Below, in pieces: positions 7,722 to 16,053 of a stretch of 64,000 nt of DNA; within the stretch, counting starts at the first letter, position 1, and every line of letters begins with the position of its first letter. This DNA is from Microcella sp. (GTDB lineage Bacteria > Actinomycetota > Actinomycetes > Actinomycetales > Microbacteriaceae). The translations under genes were made by a program, and so were the position numbers. The DNA is taken from positions 2,604,001 to 2,668,000 of the forward strand of contig NZ_CP075524.1 of NCBI RefSeq assembly GCF_025808395.1, given 5' to 3'. The notes under the pieces are model-generated. The model was not told the origin of the DNA. It searched no databases and saw only the letters and a list, made by a program, of their open reading frames with translations.

Positions 7722-8564
7722 ATGACTCACTACACCGTTCGCCGTCGCCTCACGCGATTGGCCGTCATCGTCGGACTGTTGGCAGGCGCGGCATTCGCCG
7801 GGCTGCCGATTCTGTGGATGCTCTCAAGCTCGTTCAAGGCCAACCCCGAAATCTTCGCCTACCCGCCCCAATTGGTGACACCAGGATTCTCTCTCGACGC
7901 CTATGTGAGCATCCTCACCGATCCGGTCAAGATTCGGTTCTTCATCAACAGCTACGTGGTGGCACTCTCGGTCGTCGCCCTGACTCTGCTCGTCGCGATT
8001 CACGCGGCCTACGCGTTCAGCCGTTTCGAGTTTCGGGGCAAGAGATGGCTGTCGACGATCATCATCAGCGTGCAGGCGGTGCCGCCGATCACGCTGCTGA
8101 TTCCCTACTTCGGGCTCGTGGTCTCACTCGGCCTCTACAACACCTACCCAGGGCTCATCTTGACCTACATGGTGTTCACCTTGCCGTACGCGATCATCAT
8201 GATGACGGGCTACTTCAACACTCTTCCGCGAGAACTCGACGAGGCTGTTCGTGTCGACGGCGCGGGATCTATGACTGCGCTCTGGCGAGTGCTCGTCCCT
8301 GTCTCAGTACCCGGCATCGTCTCCGTCGGTGTGTACACCTTCATGATCGCGTGGAACGAGTACCTCTTCGCGCTCACCCTCACGCGCACAGAAGATATGC
8401 GCACCGTTCCGATCGGCATCCAGCTGCTCATGGGTCAGCACTCGTATCAGTGGAACGAAATGATGGCCATGAGCATTCTCGGGTCGATCCCCGTCCTCCT
8501 CCTCTTCCTCTTCTTCCAGCGCTACTTCATCGGGGGCCTCGCCTCCGGGGCTGTGAAGAGCTGA
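7722..8564 (+). CDS. sugar ABC transporter permease (MalG/UgpE type)
   Basis: 280 residues with six membrane segments and an EAA loop (ELDEAVRVDGAGSMTALWRV) in the second half. The ATG follows the stop of the first permease by one base, so the two are translationally linked. C-terminal FFQRYFIGGLASGAVKS is typical of MalG-like permeases. It completes the importer with the lipoprotein at 5433 and an ATPase not encoded here. Confidence 0.93.
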   Translation: MTHYTVRRRLTRLAVIVGLLAGAAFAGLPILWMLSSSFKANPEIFAYPPQLVTPGFSLDAYVSILTDPVKIRFFINSYVVALSVVALTLLVAIHAAYAFSRFEFRGKRWLSTIIISVQAVPPITLLIPYFGLVVSLGLYNTYPGLILTYMVFTLPYAIIMMTGYFNTLPRELDEAVRVDGAGSMTALWRVLVPVSVPGIVSVGVYTFMIAWNEYLFALTLTRTEDMRTVPIGIQLLMGQHSYQWNEMMAMSILGSIPVLLLFLFFQRYFIGGLASGAVKS

Positions 8565-8607
8565 AGATCGTCCACCACCACGCACAACACCAGCTAGGAG
8601 AAATTCA

Positions 8608-9468
8608 GTGCTCATCACCGGCAAGCAGATCCTCGAGGTCGCCCATGCTCATGACTTCGCGGTTCCCGCGTTCAACATCAGCGACTACGCGATGTTCAAA
8701 GGCGTCGTCGAGATCTGTGAGAAGAAGCGTGCTCCACTCATCGTGGCGATCCACCCCGACGAACTCGCCCACATCGGCACCGAATTGGTCGCCGGCATCA
8801 TCGCCCGAGCTCACAGCAGTTCTGTGCCCGTCACTGTTCACCTCGACCACGGTGCCACCCGCGACCAGGCGCTCATCGCGATTCAAGCGGGGTTCACCTC
8901 GCTCATGATCGATGGCTCGATGCTGCCCTTCGACGAGAACGTGGCGATCACTCGTGAGGTTGCAGAGATCGCGCATGCGGTCGGACTGTCGGTCGAGGGC
9001 GAACTCGGCACGATCGGGAAGGCAGACAACTTCGGCGAGACCGGAGCCGAGCACATCATCTACACCGACCCGCAAGACGCGGTTCGGTTCGTGGCCGAGA
9101 CCGGTGTCGACAGCCTCGCGGTCGCGATCGGAACCTCACACGGCCTCTACCCGGCCGGAATGAAGCCCGAGCTCAGGCTCGATCTGCTCGCCGAGATCAA
9201 GGCTGCCGTCGCCATGCCCCTGGTCTTGCACGGTGGCTCGGGAAACCCCGACGACGAGATCGGGCAGGCGGCGCGCACGGGAATCAACAAGATCAACATC
9301 TCGAGTGACATCAAGGTGGCCTACCACGACGCCATGCGCGACGTGTTGAAAAATGCAGATCTTCGTGAGCCGCTCATCATTCAGCCTCCTGCGATCGCGG
9401 GAATGAACGTCGTGGCGGCGCACAAGATCGATCTCTTCGGTGCCGCAGGCAAGGCAGACTTGTACTAA
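8608..9468 (+). CDS. class II ketose-bisphosphate aldolase
   Basis: 286 residues from GTG 8608 with AGGAG 8 nt upstream. Zn-dependent class II aldolase signatures are present: VPAFNISDY, then HLDHGA (zinc His), EGELG (zinc Glu), GTSHGLYP (zinc His), LHGGSG, and NKINISSD near the phosphate site. Length fits the fructose/tagatose-bisphosphate subgroup (about 285 residues). It splits a ketohexose 1,6-bisphosphate into glyceraldehyde-3-P and dihydroxyacetone-P. Sequence alone cannot decide between fructose and tagatose bisphosphate. The adjacent kinase and isomerase favour fructose. Confidence 0.92.
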   Translation: MLITGKQILEVAHAHDFAVPAFNISDYAMFKGVVEICEKKRAPLIVAIHPDELAHIGTELVAGIIARAHSSSVPVTVHLDHGATRDQALIAIQAGFTSLMIDGSMLPFDENVAITREVAEIAHAVGLSVEGELGTIGKADNFGETGAEHIIYTDPQDAVRFVAETGVDSLAVAIGTSHGLYPAGMKPELRLDLLAEIKAAVAMPLVLHGGSGNPDDEIGQAARTGINKINISSDIKVAYHDAMRDVLKNADLREPLIIQPPAIAGMNVVAAHKIDLFGAAGKADLY

Positions 9469-9481
9469 GGCGGTGACAGCA

Positions 9482-10696
9482 GTGACACCACGGTCGGTGC
9501 TCGGGCTCGGCGGCACGGTTGACTTCGAACTCACGCTCGACGAACACGTGCTGGGCGAACTCGTGCGCGAGTACGACATTGTTGCCGGAGAGCTCAGCCG
9601 CTCGCGTGCAGTCGAGTCTGCGCGCGACGCGATCGTGGTGTTGCTTGCTCACATCGACGAGGCAGTGGGCAGCGAACGGTTTCTCGCCGACCCGGCCGTT
9701 GCTCACGAGCTTGCCGCGAAGTTTGAGCACCGTGTCACTCTCGGCGGAACCTGCACGCGTGCGGCGCTCGCGATGCACGTGCTCGGTGTGCCCAGCACTC
9801 TGCACCTTGTGAGCATCGACGACACCGTGCGCAGGCTCTTGCCGCCGGGCATTGAGTGGGTGTGCAGCGCGCAGAGTGATTCGCTTGACCCGCACCTGAT
9901 CATTCAGTTTGCGAAGGGCTTCACTGTCGAGGTGGGTGATCGCACCATCACAGCACGACGCGCTGACCGGGTGATCTTCGCCAATGACCCACCGCATCGC
10001 GAACTGCGCATCGCCGACGAGCTCGGCGAGCTTTCGGCAGAGGCCGACGTCATCGTGCTCTCCAGCTTCAACGTCATTCAAGATGAGCACGTCTTGCGCG
10101 ACCGACTTGCGACGGTATTGCGTCACGTGCAGAGGAGGCCAGCTGACTCGATTCTGTTCTTTGAAGACGCTGCATATCATCGCGCCGGGTTCTCGAGAGT
10201 TGTGCGTGATGCGCTCGTCGAGCGAGTGGATGTCTGGAGCATGAACGAGAGCGAGGCCGCGGAGTATCTTGGCTACCCCTTGCCGGTCGACGAGCCGTCG
10301 GAGGTGGCCGACGCGTTACGTTCCCTGCACGCCGCCGTGCCAGCTCGCACGCTCGTTCTTCACACGGCAGGCTGGGCAGCGGCGATCGGTCGTGAGCCCA
10401 GCAGATGGCGTGATGCTTTGGTGCTGGGCACGAGCGTGGCGGGGTGCCGTTTTGGTCGAGGAGACTCGATGACAGCGGCCGATGTTGTCGAGGTGCTTGA
10501 CGGCCCCCGGCAGAAGGTTGGGCTCGATGTGGCTGCAGCTCTCAACACTCAGCACGACGTTGTGTGCGTCGCGGCACCGGCCATCACGACGCCGAGCCCG
10601 ACCACGATCGGTCTCGGCGATGCCTTCGTCGGCGGCATGGTGGCAGCGCTCTCGGTGGGGCTGCCCGCTGTGCGCAGCCAGATCGAAACACGGTGA
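9482..10696 (+). CDS. ADP-dependent glucokinase/phosphofructokinase family sugar kinase
   Basis: 404 residues from GTG 9482, with AAGG at 9467-9470; GTG 9473 is an alternative. The protein starts SVLGLGGTVDFEL and contains HRVTLGGTCTRAALAMHVLGVPSTLHLVSIDD. Near the end it has GLGDAFVGG, in which the Asp is the expected catalytic base of the ribokinase-like fold. These features match the ADP-dependent glucokinase/phosphofructokinase family, which uses ADP rather than ATP as phosphoryl donor. In this operon the plausible reaction is fructose-6-P to fructose-1,6-bisphosphate, feeding the aldolase 13 nt upstream. Nucleotide and sugar specificity are inferred from family and context. Confidence 0.82.
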   Translation: MTPRSVLGLGGTVDFELTLDEHVLGELVREYDIVAGELSRSRAVESARDAIVVLLAHIDEAVGSERFLADPAVAHELAAKFEHRVTLGGTCTRAALAMHVLGVPSTLHLVSIDDTVRRLLPPGIEWVCSAQSDSLDPHLIIQFAKGFTVEVGDRTITARRADRVIFANDPPHRELRIADELGELSAEADVIVLSSFNVIQDEHVLRDRLATVLRHVQRRPADSILFFEDAAYHRAGFSRVVRDALVERVDVWSMNESEAAEYLGYPLPVDEPSEVADALRSLHAAVPARTLVLHTAGWAAAIGREPSRWRDALVLGTSVAGCRFGRGDSMTAADVVEVLDGPRQKVGLDVAAALNTQHDVVCVAAPAITTPSPTTIGLGDAFVGGMVAALSVGLPAVRSQIETR

Positions 10697-11733
10697 GGAT
10701 AGGCGGCACGGCCGTGCGGGGGGCTTCGCACGAGACCGAACTCGTGCGGCTCTCATCGAACCGCGTGCCCGATCGGTTCTATCGAGGGGGCCCCGCACTC
10801 GGAGACTTTCGCGGCGAACGAGTGGAAGCCTCGCACGAGCCCGAAGACTGGGTCGCGTCGACGACGTGTGTTCACGGCGGCACACGTGCGGGGCTCACGA
10901 CACTTCCCCATGGCCAATTGCTGCGTGACGCGATCGCGGCTGAACCCGAACAGTGGCTCGGCCCAGTTCACGTCGAACATTGTGGCGCTGACCCTCTGCT
11001 GCTCGTGAAGCTGCTACACGCCGGGCAACGGCTTCCGGTGCACGCCCACCCTTGCGCGGCAGATGCTGCACGGCTCTGTGGCGAGACGCACGGCAAGGCT
11101 GAAGCCTGGTACATCATTCGGGGTGGCGAGGTGCACCTCGGGCTGAGAGAAGAGCACGATCATGAGGGTCTTGCACGCTTGATGCGCAGCCGAGAAAGCG
11201 ACCTGCTCGCGGCGCTGCACCGCGTTGCCGTGGCGCCAGGCGATGTCGTCTACGTGACGCCCGGCACCCTGCACTCGATCGGGGCGGGGGTTGTGCTGCT
11301 CGAAGTTCAAGAGCCGAGCGACCTGTCGATCATGCTTGAGCACGAGCCGTACGGTCTCGACCCCACGCGCGACGGGCATCTCGGAGTGGGGTACCCCGCC
11401 GTATTGTCAGCGGTGACCACCAGTCGCCTGCCGATGTCGAGACTCAAGTCACTGGTGTATCCCGCTGTGGCCTCGAAACAAGTGCTACCTGTCGAGGCAG
11501 ATCGCTACTTCCGCCTCGAACGAGTCATCGTCGACCGTCCCCGCCGCCTCGAACGAGGCTATGCGGTTCTCGTGGTCACCGCTGGAACGGTCTCACTTCG
11601 TGCGGGAGGGCGAGTGCTCGAGGCAGTGAAGGGTTCTACTTTCGTGGCCCCTTTCAGTCTTGGCCCAATGGTCGCGACGGGTCGGGGAGAGATCATCGTC
11701 TGTCGACCTCCGCAACGAGGGCCCGTCGCGTAG
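10693..11733 (+). CDS. manA: class I mannose-6-phosphate isomerase
   Basis: 346 residues from GTG 10693, which overlaps the previous stop by 4 nt (GTGA). Cupin metal-site features of type I phosphomannose isomerase are visible: GQRLPVHAHP, then HGKAEAWYII (Glu ligand), and later YVTPGTLHSIGAGVVLLEVQEPSDLS with the third His. It interconverts mannose-6-P and fructose-6-P using zinc. As last gene of the operon it supplies fructose-6-P to the ADP-dependent kinase. The operon therefore probably handles mannose or a mannose-containing sugar, although the hexose-phosphorylating step is not obvious. Confidence 0.85.
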   Translation: MRIGGTAVRGASHETELVRLSSNRVPDRFYRGGPALGDFRGERVEASHEPEDWVASTTCVHGGTRAGLTTLPHGQLLRDAIAAEPEQWLGPVHVEHCGADPLLLVKLLHAGQRLPVHAHPCAADAARLCGETHGKAEAWYIIRGGEVHLGLREEHDHEGLARLMRSRESDLLAALHRVAVAPGDVVYVTPGTLHSIGAGVVLLEVQEPSDLSIMLEHEPYGLDPTRDGHLGVGYPAVLSAVTTSRLPMSRLKSLVYPAVASKQVLPVEADRYFRLERVIVDRPRRLERGYAVLVVTAGTVSLRAGGRVLEAVKGSTFVAPFSLGPMVATGRGEIIVCRPPQRGPVA

Positions 11734-11736
11734 CAT
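11731..11736 (+). promoter_or_regulatory. -10 element for leaderless VOC gene
   Basis: TAGCAT lies 7 nt before GTG 11744; its first bases overlap the stop codon of the preceding manA. Confidence 0.4.
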
Positions 11737-11743
11737 CGGCGGC

Positions 11744-12142
11744 GTGAGTGCGCAGCAGTTCACGGCCGTGCAGGTCAACTTGTTCTGCGACGACGTCGAG
11801 CTCGTCGCGGGGTTCTTTCGTGCGCTCGGCTTCGCCGAGGTGTTCCGAACACCCGCGGAAGGGCATCCGGAACACCTCGAAGTCGACGCGGCTGGTACGC
11901 GCATCGGCCTCACCTCAGCCGGCGCCGCCAACCGCATCGCGCGCCTGGGCGTCGGCGCGCAACGCCACGCGAGCACCGAGGTCGTTTTCTGGTGCGCCGA
12001 CGTCGACGCTGCGTTCACCGCTGCGATCGACGCAGGAGGCTCTGCTGTCTCGCCGCCGCAAGATTCACCCGATGGGCGTCTTCGCTATGGCTGGGTGCGC
12101 GACCCGGAAGGCCACCAGGTCAAGTTCGTGTCGTCTCGCTGA
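11744..12142 (+). CDS. small VOC-family (glyoxalase-like) protein
   Basis: 132 residues from GTG 11744. It is a single glyoxalase/bleomycin-resistance type domain: VQVNLFCDDVELVAGFFRALGF at the start, STEVVFWCADVDAAFTAAIDAGG in the second beta-alpha-beta module, and YGWVRDPEGHQVKFV at the end. Family members are metal-dependent lyases, dioxygenases or drug-binding proteins, and the substrate cannot be told. The last 23 nt overlap the 3' end of the convergent DUF4386 gene. Confidence 0.8.
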   Translation: MSAQQFTAVQVNLFCDDVELVAGFFRALGFAEVFRTPAEGHPEHLEVDAAGTRIGLTSAGAANRIARLGVGAQRHASTEVVFWCADVDAAFTAAIDAGGSAVSPPQDSPDGRLRYGWVRDPEGHQVKFVSSR

Positions 12143-12809
12143 CGGACGCGAGCGCGCGTGAGGGCACGCCGCGAAAGAGCAACGACAGCAGAATCGCGAA
12201 CTCGCCCACGGTGGCCGGAATGGTCAAGATGCTCGCCAGGTCTGTGGCGTCGGGTGCGAGCGTGCCGACCACGATGCTCGCGATGTAGCCGATGCCACCG
12301 CCGATGAGCACCCAACCGATCCAGCGCCATGCGTAGGCAGACTGCAGCACGAGCATTCCCATGGGAATCAGCCAGGCGCCGAAGAAGACGACTCCGGCCG
12401 CCCAGAAACCGTTGGCGAGCAGCACGAGAAGGCTTACCTGCACGGCCGCGTCAGCGCTACCGCTGTCGGCGATCTGGATGGCGGTGCCCAGTGCGGCGGC
12501 ACTGCCCAAGATCGCAGTCGCGTTCATGAGGCCGAGCGTGGCGAGGGTGCCGGCGGCGAAGGAGTTCACGCCGCGAAAGAGCTTGAAGAACCAGAGTGCG
12601 GTGAGCACCTGCGTGACCACGATGCCGAGCTCGAGCAGCAGCCCGAGGCGAGCGAGGGGCAGGTTGCTCGCGAGCGCGTCGAGCACGGCGCCGCTCTCGC
12701 CGGCGACGAAGACCTGCGGTCTGATGAGCAGAAAGCCGAGCATGCCGGTCACGGCAAGACCGAGGTAGAAGGTGCCCGTCAGGCGGGCGGTTCGGGTGAG
12801 GGGGTGCAT
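12120..12809 (-). CDS. DUF4386 family membrane protein
   Basis: 229 residues from ATG 12809, with GGAG upstream. Six to seven hydrophobic segments alternate with short loops, beginning TARLTGTFYLGLAVTGMLGFLL. This matches the DUF4386 family of integral membrane proteins of unknown function. The gene is divergent from a TetR regulator whose operator candidate lies between them, so it is the probable regulated target. Its 3' end overlaps the convergent VOC gene by 23 nt. Confidence 0.82.
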   Translation of the reverse strand: MHPLTRTARLTGTFYLGLAVTGMLGFLLIRPQVFVAGESGAVLDALASNLPLARLGLLLELGIVVTQVLTALWFFKLFRGVNSFAAGTLATLGLMNATAILGSAAALGTAIQIADSGSADAAVQVSLLVLLANGFWAAGVVFFGAWLIPMGMLVLQSAYAWRWIGWVLIGGGIGYIASIVVGTLAPDATDLASILTIPATVGEFAILLSLLFRGVPSRALASVSETTRT

Positions 12810-12851
12810 GGATGCTCCGATCGAGTTGCGGTGCCCGTGACTCGTGCACCT

Positions 12852-12871
12852 TATGGCGTAAGGTTGCCATA
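12852..12871. promoter_or_regulatory. TetR operator candidate between DUF4386 and tetR genes
   Basis: TATGGC (12852-12857) and GCCATA (12866-12871) are perfect 6-bp arms around an 8-bp spacer. A second overlapping dyad GCGTA/TACGC shares the region. The location between divergent genes fits a TetR-type operator controlling both. Confidence 0.5.
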
Positions 12872-12913
12872 CGCTGTAAGGTAACGCAAGATGGAGAGCG
12901 TCGAAGGGATGCC

Positions 12914-13618
12914 GTGGCCACTGCTGAACGACCACCGGTCACGCGAGAGCGCATTCTCGACACCGCCCTCTCGCTCGCCGACGCCGAAGGGTTGTCGGCC
13001 GTGAGCATGCGGCGCGTGGCGACCGAGCTGGGGGTCGAAGCGATGTCGCTCTACCACCACGTGGCGAACAAGGATGCGCTGCTCGATGGTCTGGTCGAGC
13101 GAGTCGCCAGCGAGGCACTCGACGAGTCGATGGCGGCCGCGGCGCGACAGGGTGCGGCCTCTGACGACTGGCGAGCTGCCGTGCGCACCCGCAGCCTTGC
13201 CGCCAGACGTGTGATGCTGCGGCACCCGTGGGCGCCGGCCCTCATCACCTCGCGAAGCGTGATTCCGTTGCAGGTGCAGTCGATGTTCGAGGCAGTGCTC
13301 GGGGCGATGATCGAGGGCGGCGTGTCGTATCGCACGGCGCACCGCGGTCTGCACGCCCTCAGCAGCATGGTGCTCGGCTTCGTGCAAGAGCCCTTCAGCT
13401 CGCCCGAAGGCGGCCCTCAGATGGAAGGCGTCGAGATGAGTGACGACCTCGTCGCGCAGTTCGCCGAGCACTTTCCGTACACGGCCGCGATGGTCGGGGC
13501 AGAGCTGCACTCTGACGACGAGGCGACGCTCGGCTGGTGCGATTCGCAGACCGAGTTCGAATTCACGCTCGGGCTGCTGCTCGACGGGCTCGAGCGCGCC
13601 GCCAAGGCGGGGGAGTGA
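12914..13618 (+). CDS. TetR-family transcriptional regulator
   Basis: 234 residues from GTG 12914, with AAGGGA upstream. The N-terminal helix-turn-helix reads TRERILDTALSLADAEGLSAVSMRRVATELGV then MSLYHHVANKDALLDGLV, a clear TetR DNA-binding domain. The C-terminal ~150 residues resemble the tetracycline-repressor-like ligand domain. It likely represses the divergent DUF4386 membrane protein gene and possibly itself. The next gene starts 3 nt downstream, so it may share the transcript. Confidence 0.9.
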   Translation: MATAERPPVTRERILDTALSLADAEGLSAVSMRRVATELGVEAMSLYHHVANKDALLDGLVERVASEALDESMAAAARQGAASDDWRAAVRTRSLAARRVMLRHPWAPALITSRSVIPLQVQSMFEAVLGAMIEGGVSYRTAHRGLHALSSMVLGFVQEPFSSPEGGPQMEGVEMSDDLVAQFAEHFPYTAAMVGAELHSDDEATLGWCDSQTEFEFTLGLLLDGLERAAKAGE

Positions 13619-13621
13619 CCG

Positions 13622-13999
13622 ATGCCGATGCCGCGATGGTGGGCGCGCATGAACAAGTGGAGCTTCAACCCGAGCGAGTTGAAGAAGGGCAAGCGCCCTG
13701 TCATCATCCACAGAGGGCGCACCTCCGGCCGCGAGTATCAGACACCTCTCGACGCGCATGCCGTCGCGGGCGGCTACCTCTTTCTGCCGCTCTACGGGGC
13801 GAACTCTGACTGGGTTCGGAACACTCTTGCGGCGGGCGCTGCCCGACTGCGAATCGACGGCGCCGAGCTGCTGCTCACGGCGCCGCGGTTGATCGATGAG
13901 GATGAGGCGTTCGCACTGCTACCGGATGGCACGCCGAGGCCACCGGCATGGTTGAGGCTCGAGCAGTACTTGCTCACTGATTGCGACGCTCGTACGTGA
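13622..13999 (+). CDS. nitroreductase/deazaflavin-dependent oxidoreductase (DDN-like)
   Basis: 125 residues starting at ATG 13622, 3 nt after the TetR stop. The fold signature of the F420/deazaflavin-dependent nitroreductase (DDN) family is visible: KKGKRPVIIHRGRTSGREYQTPL then YLFLPLYGANSDWVRNTLAAG. Members use F420H2 or bind flavins to reduce various compounds. The 3' end overlaps the convergent dihydrofolate-reductase-like gene by 26 nt. Cofactor use is inferred from the family only. Confidence 0.82.
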   Translation: MPMPRWWARMNKWSFNPSELKKGKRPVIIHRGRTSGREYQTPLDAHAVAGGYLFLPLYGANSDWVRNTLAAGAARLRIDGAELLLTAPRLIDEDEAFALLPDGTPRPPAWLRLEQYLLTDCDART

Positions 14000-14537
14000 G
14001 CTGCACCATGCCGTTCTCGAACCGCTTCTCGCGAGTGAGGTTGAGGTCGAGGCGAACGCCGTCGGGAAAGACGCGCAGACCGCCGCCGATGATGACGGGG
14101 CACACGAGCACCTCGACGACGTCGATGAGCCCGAGGCGGAAGGCCTCGGCCGCGAGCGTCGGCCCCTCGATCGTGAGGTCGCCCGTCGCCTCTGCGCGAG
14201 CGCGCTCGAGCGCCTCGACCGTGAACTCGGGCTCAAGCCGCGTGCGCTGCGTCGACACCTCTGTGAGCGTGCGCGAGAAGACGACCTTGTCGGCGCGCTG
14301 CCAGAGCTCGGCGAAGTTGGCCGATTCGGGCGACCCTTCGGCCCACGTCGGGTCGGTCTCCCACCCCGCCATCGTCTCGTACATGCGTCGGCCGTAGAGG
14401 TAGGTGCTCACCGACTGTGCGTCGGCGATGAGCGAAGCGACCACGGGCTCGGGCGGAAACGCCCACGAGAAATCGCCCTCGGCGTCAGTGTTGTAGCCGT
14501 CGAGCGACGACATCACCGAGTACACGATGCGCGACAC
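13974..14537 (-). CDS. dihydrofolate reductase-like (RibD C-terminal domain) protein
   Basis: 187 residues from GTG 14537, one base after the upstream gene's stop. It reads SRIVYSVMSSLDGYNTDAEGDFSWAF near the start, YGRRMYETM around residue 55, and GPTLAAEAFRLGLIDVVEVLVCPVIIGGG in the second half. This is the RibD C-terminal/DHFR-like reductase fold seen in many stand-alone actinobacterial proteins with unassigned substrate. It is the last gene of an ArsR-DHFR-SRPBCC-DHFR operon. Its 3' end overlaps the convergent DDN-like gene. Confidence 0.85.
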   Translation of the reverse strand: MSRIVYSVMSSLDGYNTDAEGDFSWAFPPEPVVASLIADAQSVSTYLYGRRMYETMAGWETDPTWAEGSPESANFAELWQRADKVVFSRTLTEVSTQRTRLEPEFTVEALERARAEATGDLTIEGPTLAAEAFRLGLIDVVEVLVCPVIIGGGLRVFPDGVRLDLNLTREKRFENGMVQLTYERRNQ

Positions 14538-14538
14538 G

Positions 14539-15015
14539 TCAGCGCTCCCCGGCGAGCAGTGCGCCGAGCGCCTCGAGCAGCGCGATGGTGCCGGCTTCGC
14601 GCTGCTCGCCCGTGTCGAAACCATCGAGATGGATGCCGTGCTCAGCGTGGGTGAGGCGCGTGCCGCCCGGCACGACCTCGAACTCGTACGACGCCACCGA
14701 GGTCGAGATGTGCGTGCCGTCTATCCACATGTTGTAGGTCGTGACGATGCGCTCGTGCTCGACGATCGACGTGTACTCGGCCTCGTAACGCGAGTGCGGG
14801 CCGTCGTGAAACGTGCCTTCGGCGACGTCGCGCCCGCCGACGCGGAAGTCGAAGCGCCACTCGCCGATCGCCCACGAGTCGTCTTCGCCGAACCACTTCT
14901 TCTTGAGCGACTCGATGGCGAAGGCCCGCCAGACGTCGGCGATGGGCGAGGGGTAGTCGCGGGTGAGCGTGAACCCGGCGTGGGCGAGACTGCGCTCGCG
15001 GTGAGCTGTCGTCAT
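14539..15015 (-). CDS. SRPBCC/AHSA1-family protein
   Basis: 158 residues from ATG 15015, overlapping the previous stop by 4 nt. AHSA1-like hydrophobic-pocket fold: LTRDYPSPIADVWRAFAIES then KKWFGEDDSWAIGEWRFDFRVGGRD, and VPGGTRLTHAEHGIHLDGFD near the end. Proteins of this family are frequently encoded with an ArsR regulator, as here. Ligand is unknown. Confidence 0.87.
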   Translation of the reverse strand: MTTAHRERSLAHAGFTLTRDYPSPIADVWRAFAIESLKKKWFGEDDSWAIGEWRFDFRVGGRDVAEGTFHDGPHSRYEAEYTSIVEHERIVTTYNMWIDGTHISTSVASYEFEVVPGGTRLTHAEHGIHLDGFDTGEQREAGTIALLEALGALLAGER

Positions 15016-15671
15016 GAGCGTGCCTGGTCTCTCGTAAAGGTGACGTGGGTGACTCCACTCGGTGCTGTGACAGAGCTGACCTGGTAGTCGCGATCGAAGT
15101 GGCGGAGGGCATCCCACAATCGAATGCCGCGCCCGAGCACGATCGGTGTGATCGCGACGTGAAGTTCGTCCACGAGACCCGCCGTGAGAAACGGCACCAG
15201 GCTCGTCGGTCCACCGCCGATGCGCACGTCGGCGCCTCCGGCGGCTTCGGTGGCGATCGCGAGCGCTTCGGTGGGCGAGGCGCTGATGAAGGTGAACGTC
15301 GTGCCGCCCAGCATCTCGATCGACGGCAGTTCGCGATGGGTGAGCACGAAGACGGGGTAGCGGAATGGGGGAGTGTCGCCCCACCAACCGCGCCAGTCGG
15401 GGTCGTCGGGGTAGGCGTGCAGCCCGAACTTTCCGGCGCCCATGATCTCGGCACCGACCCCCTCGAAGTAGCGCTGATGGAAGTCGTCGTCGAGACCCGT
15501 CGTCCCCTCGCCGGAGGTGTCGCCGAAGACACGCTCGCGGAACGATCGCGTCGCCACGTAGTGCTCGGTGAGGCGGGCCCAGTCCTCCCCGAACGGCGAC
15601 TCGGGAGTCGCGTCATCGGTCGCGGCAATGCCGTCGAGCGAGATCATGAGGTCGGCGCGAACGCGGGTCAT
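15012..15671 (-). CDS. dihydrofolate reductase-like (RibD C-terminal domain) protein
   Basis: 219 residues. Start motif ADLMISLDGIAATDD, a central FVLTHRE, and late ADVRIGGGPTSLVPFLTAGLVDELHVAITPIVLGRGIRLW are typical of RibD C-terminal domain reductases. It starts within the 3' end of the ArsR gene (4-nt overlap), so the two are coupled. It is a second, divergent copy of the family in the same operon as the gene at 13974-14537. Confidence 0.88.
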   Translation of the reverse strand: MTRVRADLMISLDGIAATDDATPESPFGEDWARLTEHYVATRSFRERVFGDTSGEGTTGLDDDFHQRYFEGVGAEIMGAGKFGLHAYPDDPDWRGWWGDTPPFRYPVFVLTHRELPSIEMLGGTTFTFISASPTEALAIATEAAGGADVRIGGGPTSLVPFLTAGLVDELHVAITPIVLGRGIRLWDALRHFDRDYQVSSVTAPSGVTHVTFTRDQARS

Positions 15672-16012
15672 GGTGCCTCCTGGGCGAGTTGGGTGCGGGC
15701 GAGGTGGATGCCCAGCCGATCAGCTTGGCGCTCTGCAGGTGTGCGCTGCTCACCGAGCCAGAGGTGCAGCGCGTCGAAGGCGCCGGGGCGCAGACTCGCC
15801 GTGCGCACGCGCCCGACCTTCTGCGTCGTAATGATGCCCGCTGCCTCGAGCACGCCGAGGTGCTGCAGCAACGAGGGCAACGCCATGTCGAACGGCTCGG
15901 CGAGTTCGGTGACCGTTCCGGGCGCTCTCGCGAGACGCTCGACAAGTTGCCGACGGGTCGGGTCGGCGAGGGCGCGAAGCACCGACGCAACATCGTCAGA
16001 ATAGTTAGGCAC
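15668..16012 (-). CDS. ArsR-family transcriptional regulator
   Basis: 114 residues from GTG 16012. Winged helix-turn-helix DDVASVLRALADPTRRQLVERLARAPGTVTELAEPF then LPSLLQHLGVLEAAGIITTQKVGRVRT. The usual metal-binding CVC motif is absent, as in ArsR proteins paired with AHSA1 or DHFR-like enzymes. It is the first gene of a four-gene operon with 1-nt gaps or 4-nt overlaps throughout. The start codon lies inside a nested inverted repeat, which suggests direct autoregulation. Confidence 0.9.
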   Translation of the reverse strand: MPNYSDDVASVLRALADPTRRQLVERLARAPGTVTELAEPFDMALPSLLQHLGVLEAAGIITTQKVGRVRTASLRPGAFDALHLWLGEQRTPAERQADRLGIHLARTQLAQEAP

Positions 16013-16030
16013 AAGCCTAAGTATTGTGCC
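16005..16030. promoter_or_regulatory. nested inverted repeats over the ArsR start, autoregulatory operator
   Basis: GGCACAA (16008-16014) and TTGTGCC (16024-16030) are perfect 7-bp arms with a 9-bp spacer. TTAGGC/GCCTAA (16005-16010/16015-16020) is nested in it. Both cover the GTG start at 16012. Confidence 0.55.
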
Positions 16031-16053
16031 GTTTCGTGCGCCGTGTCAAGCGT

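Noticed and set aside
12851..13759. 302-codon antisense frame over the TetR gene
   Set aside because: Shadow of tetR and the DDN gene; composition dominated by Arg/His without a fold signature.
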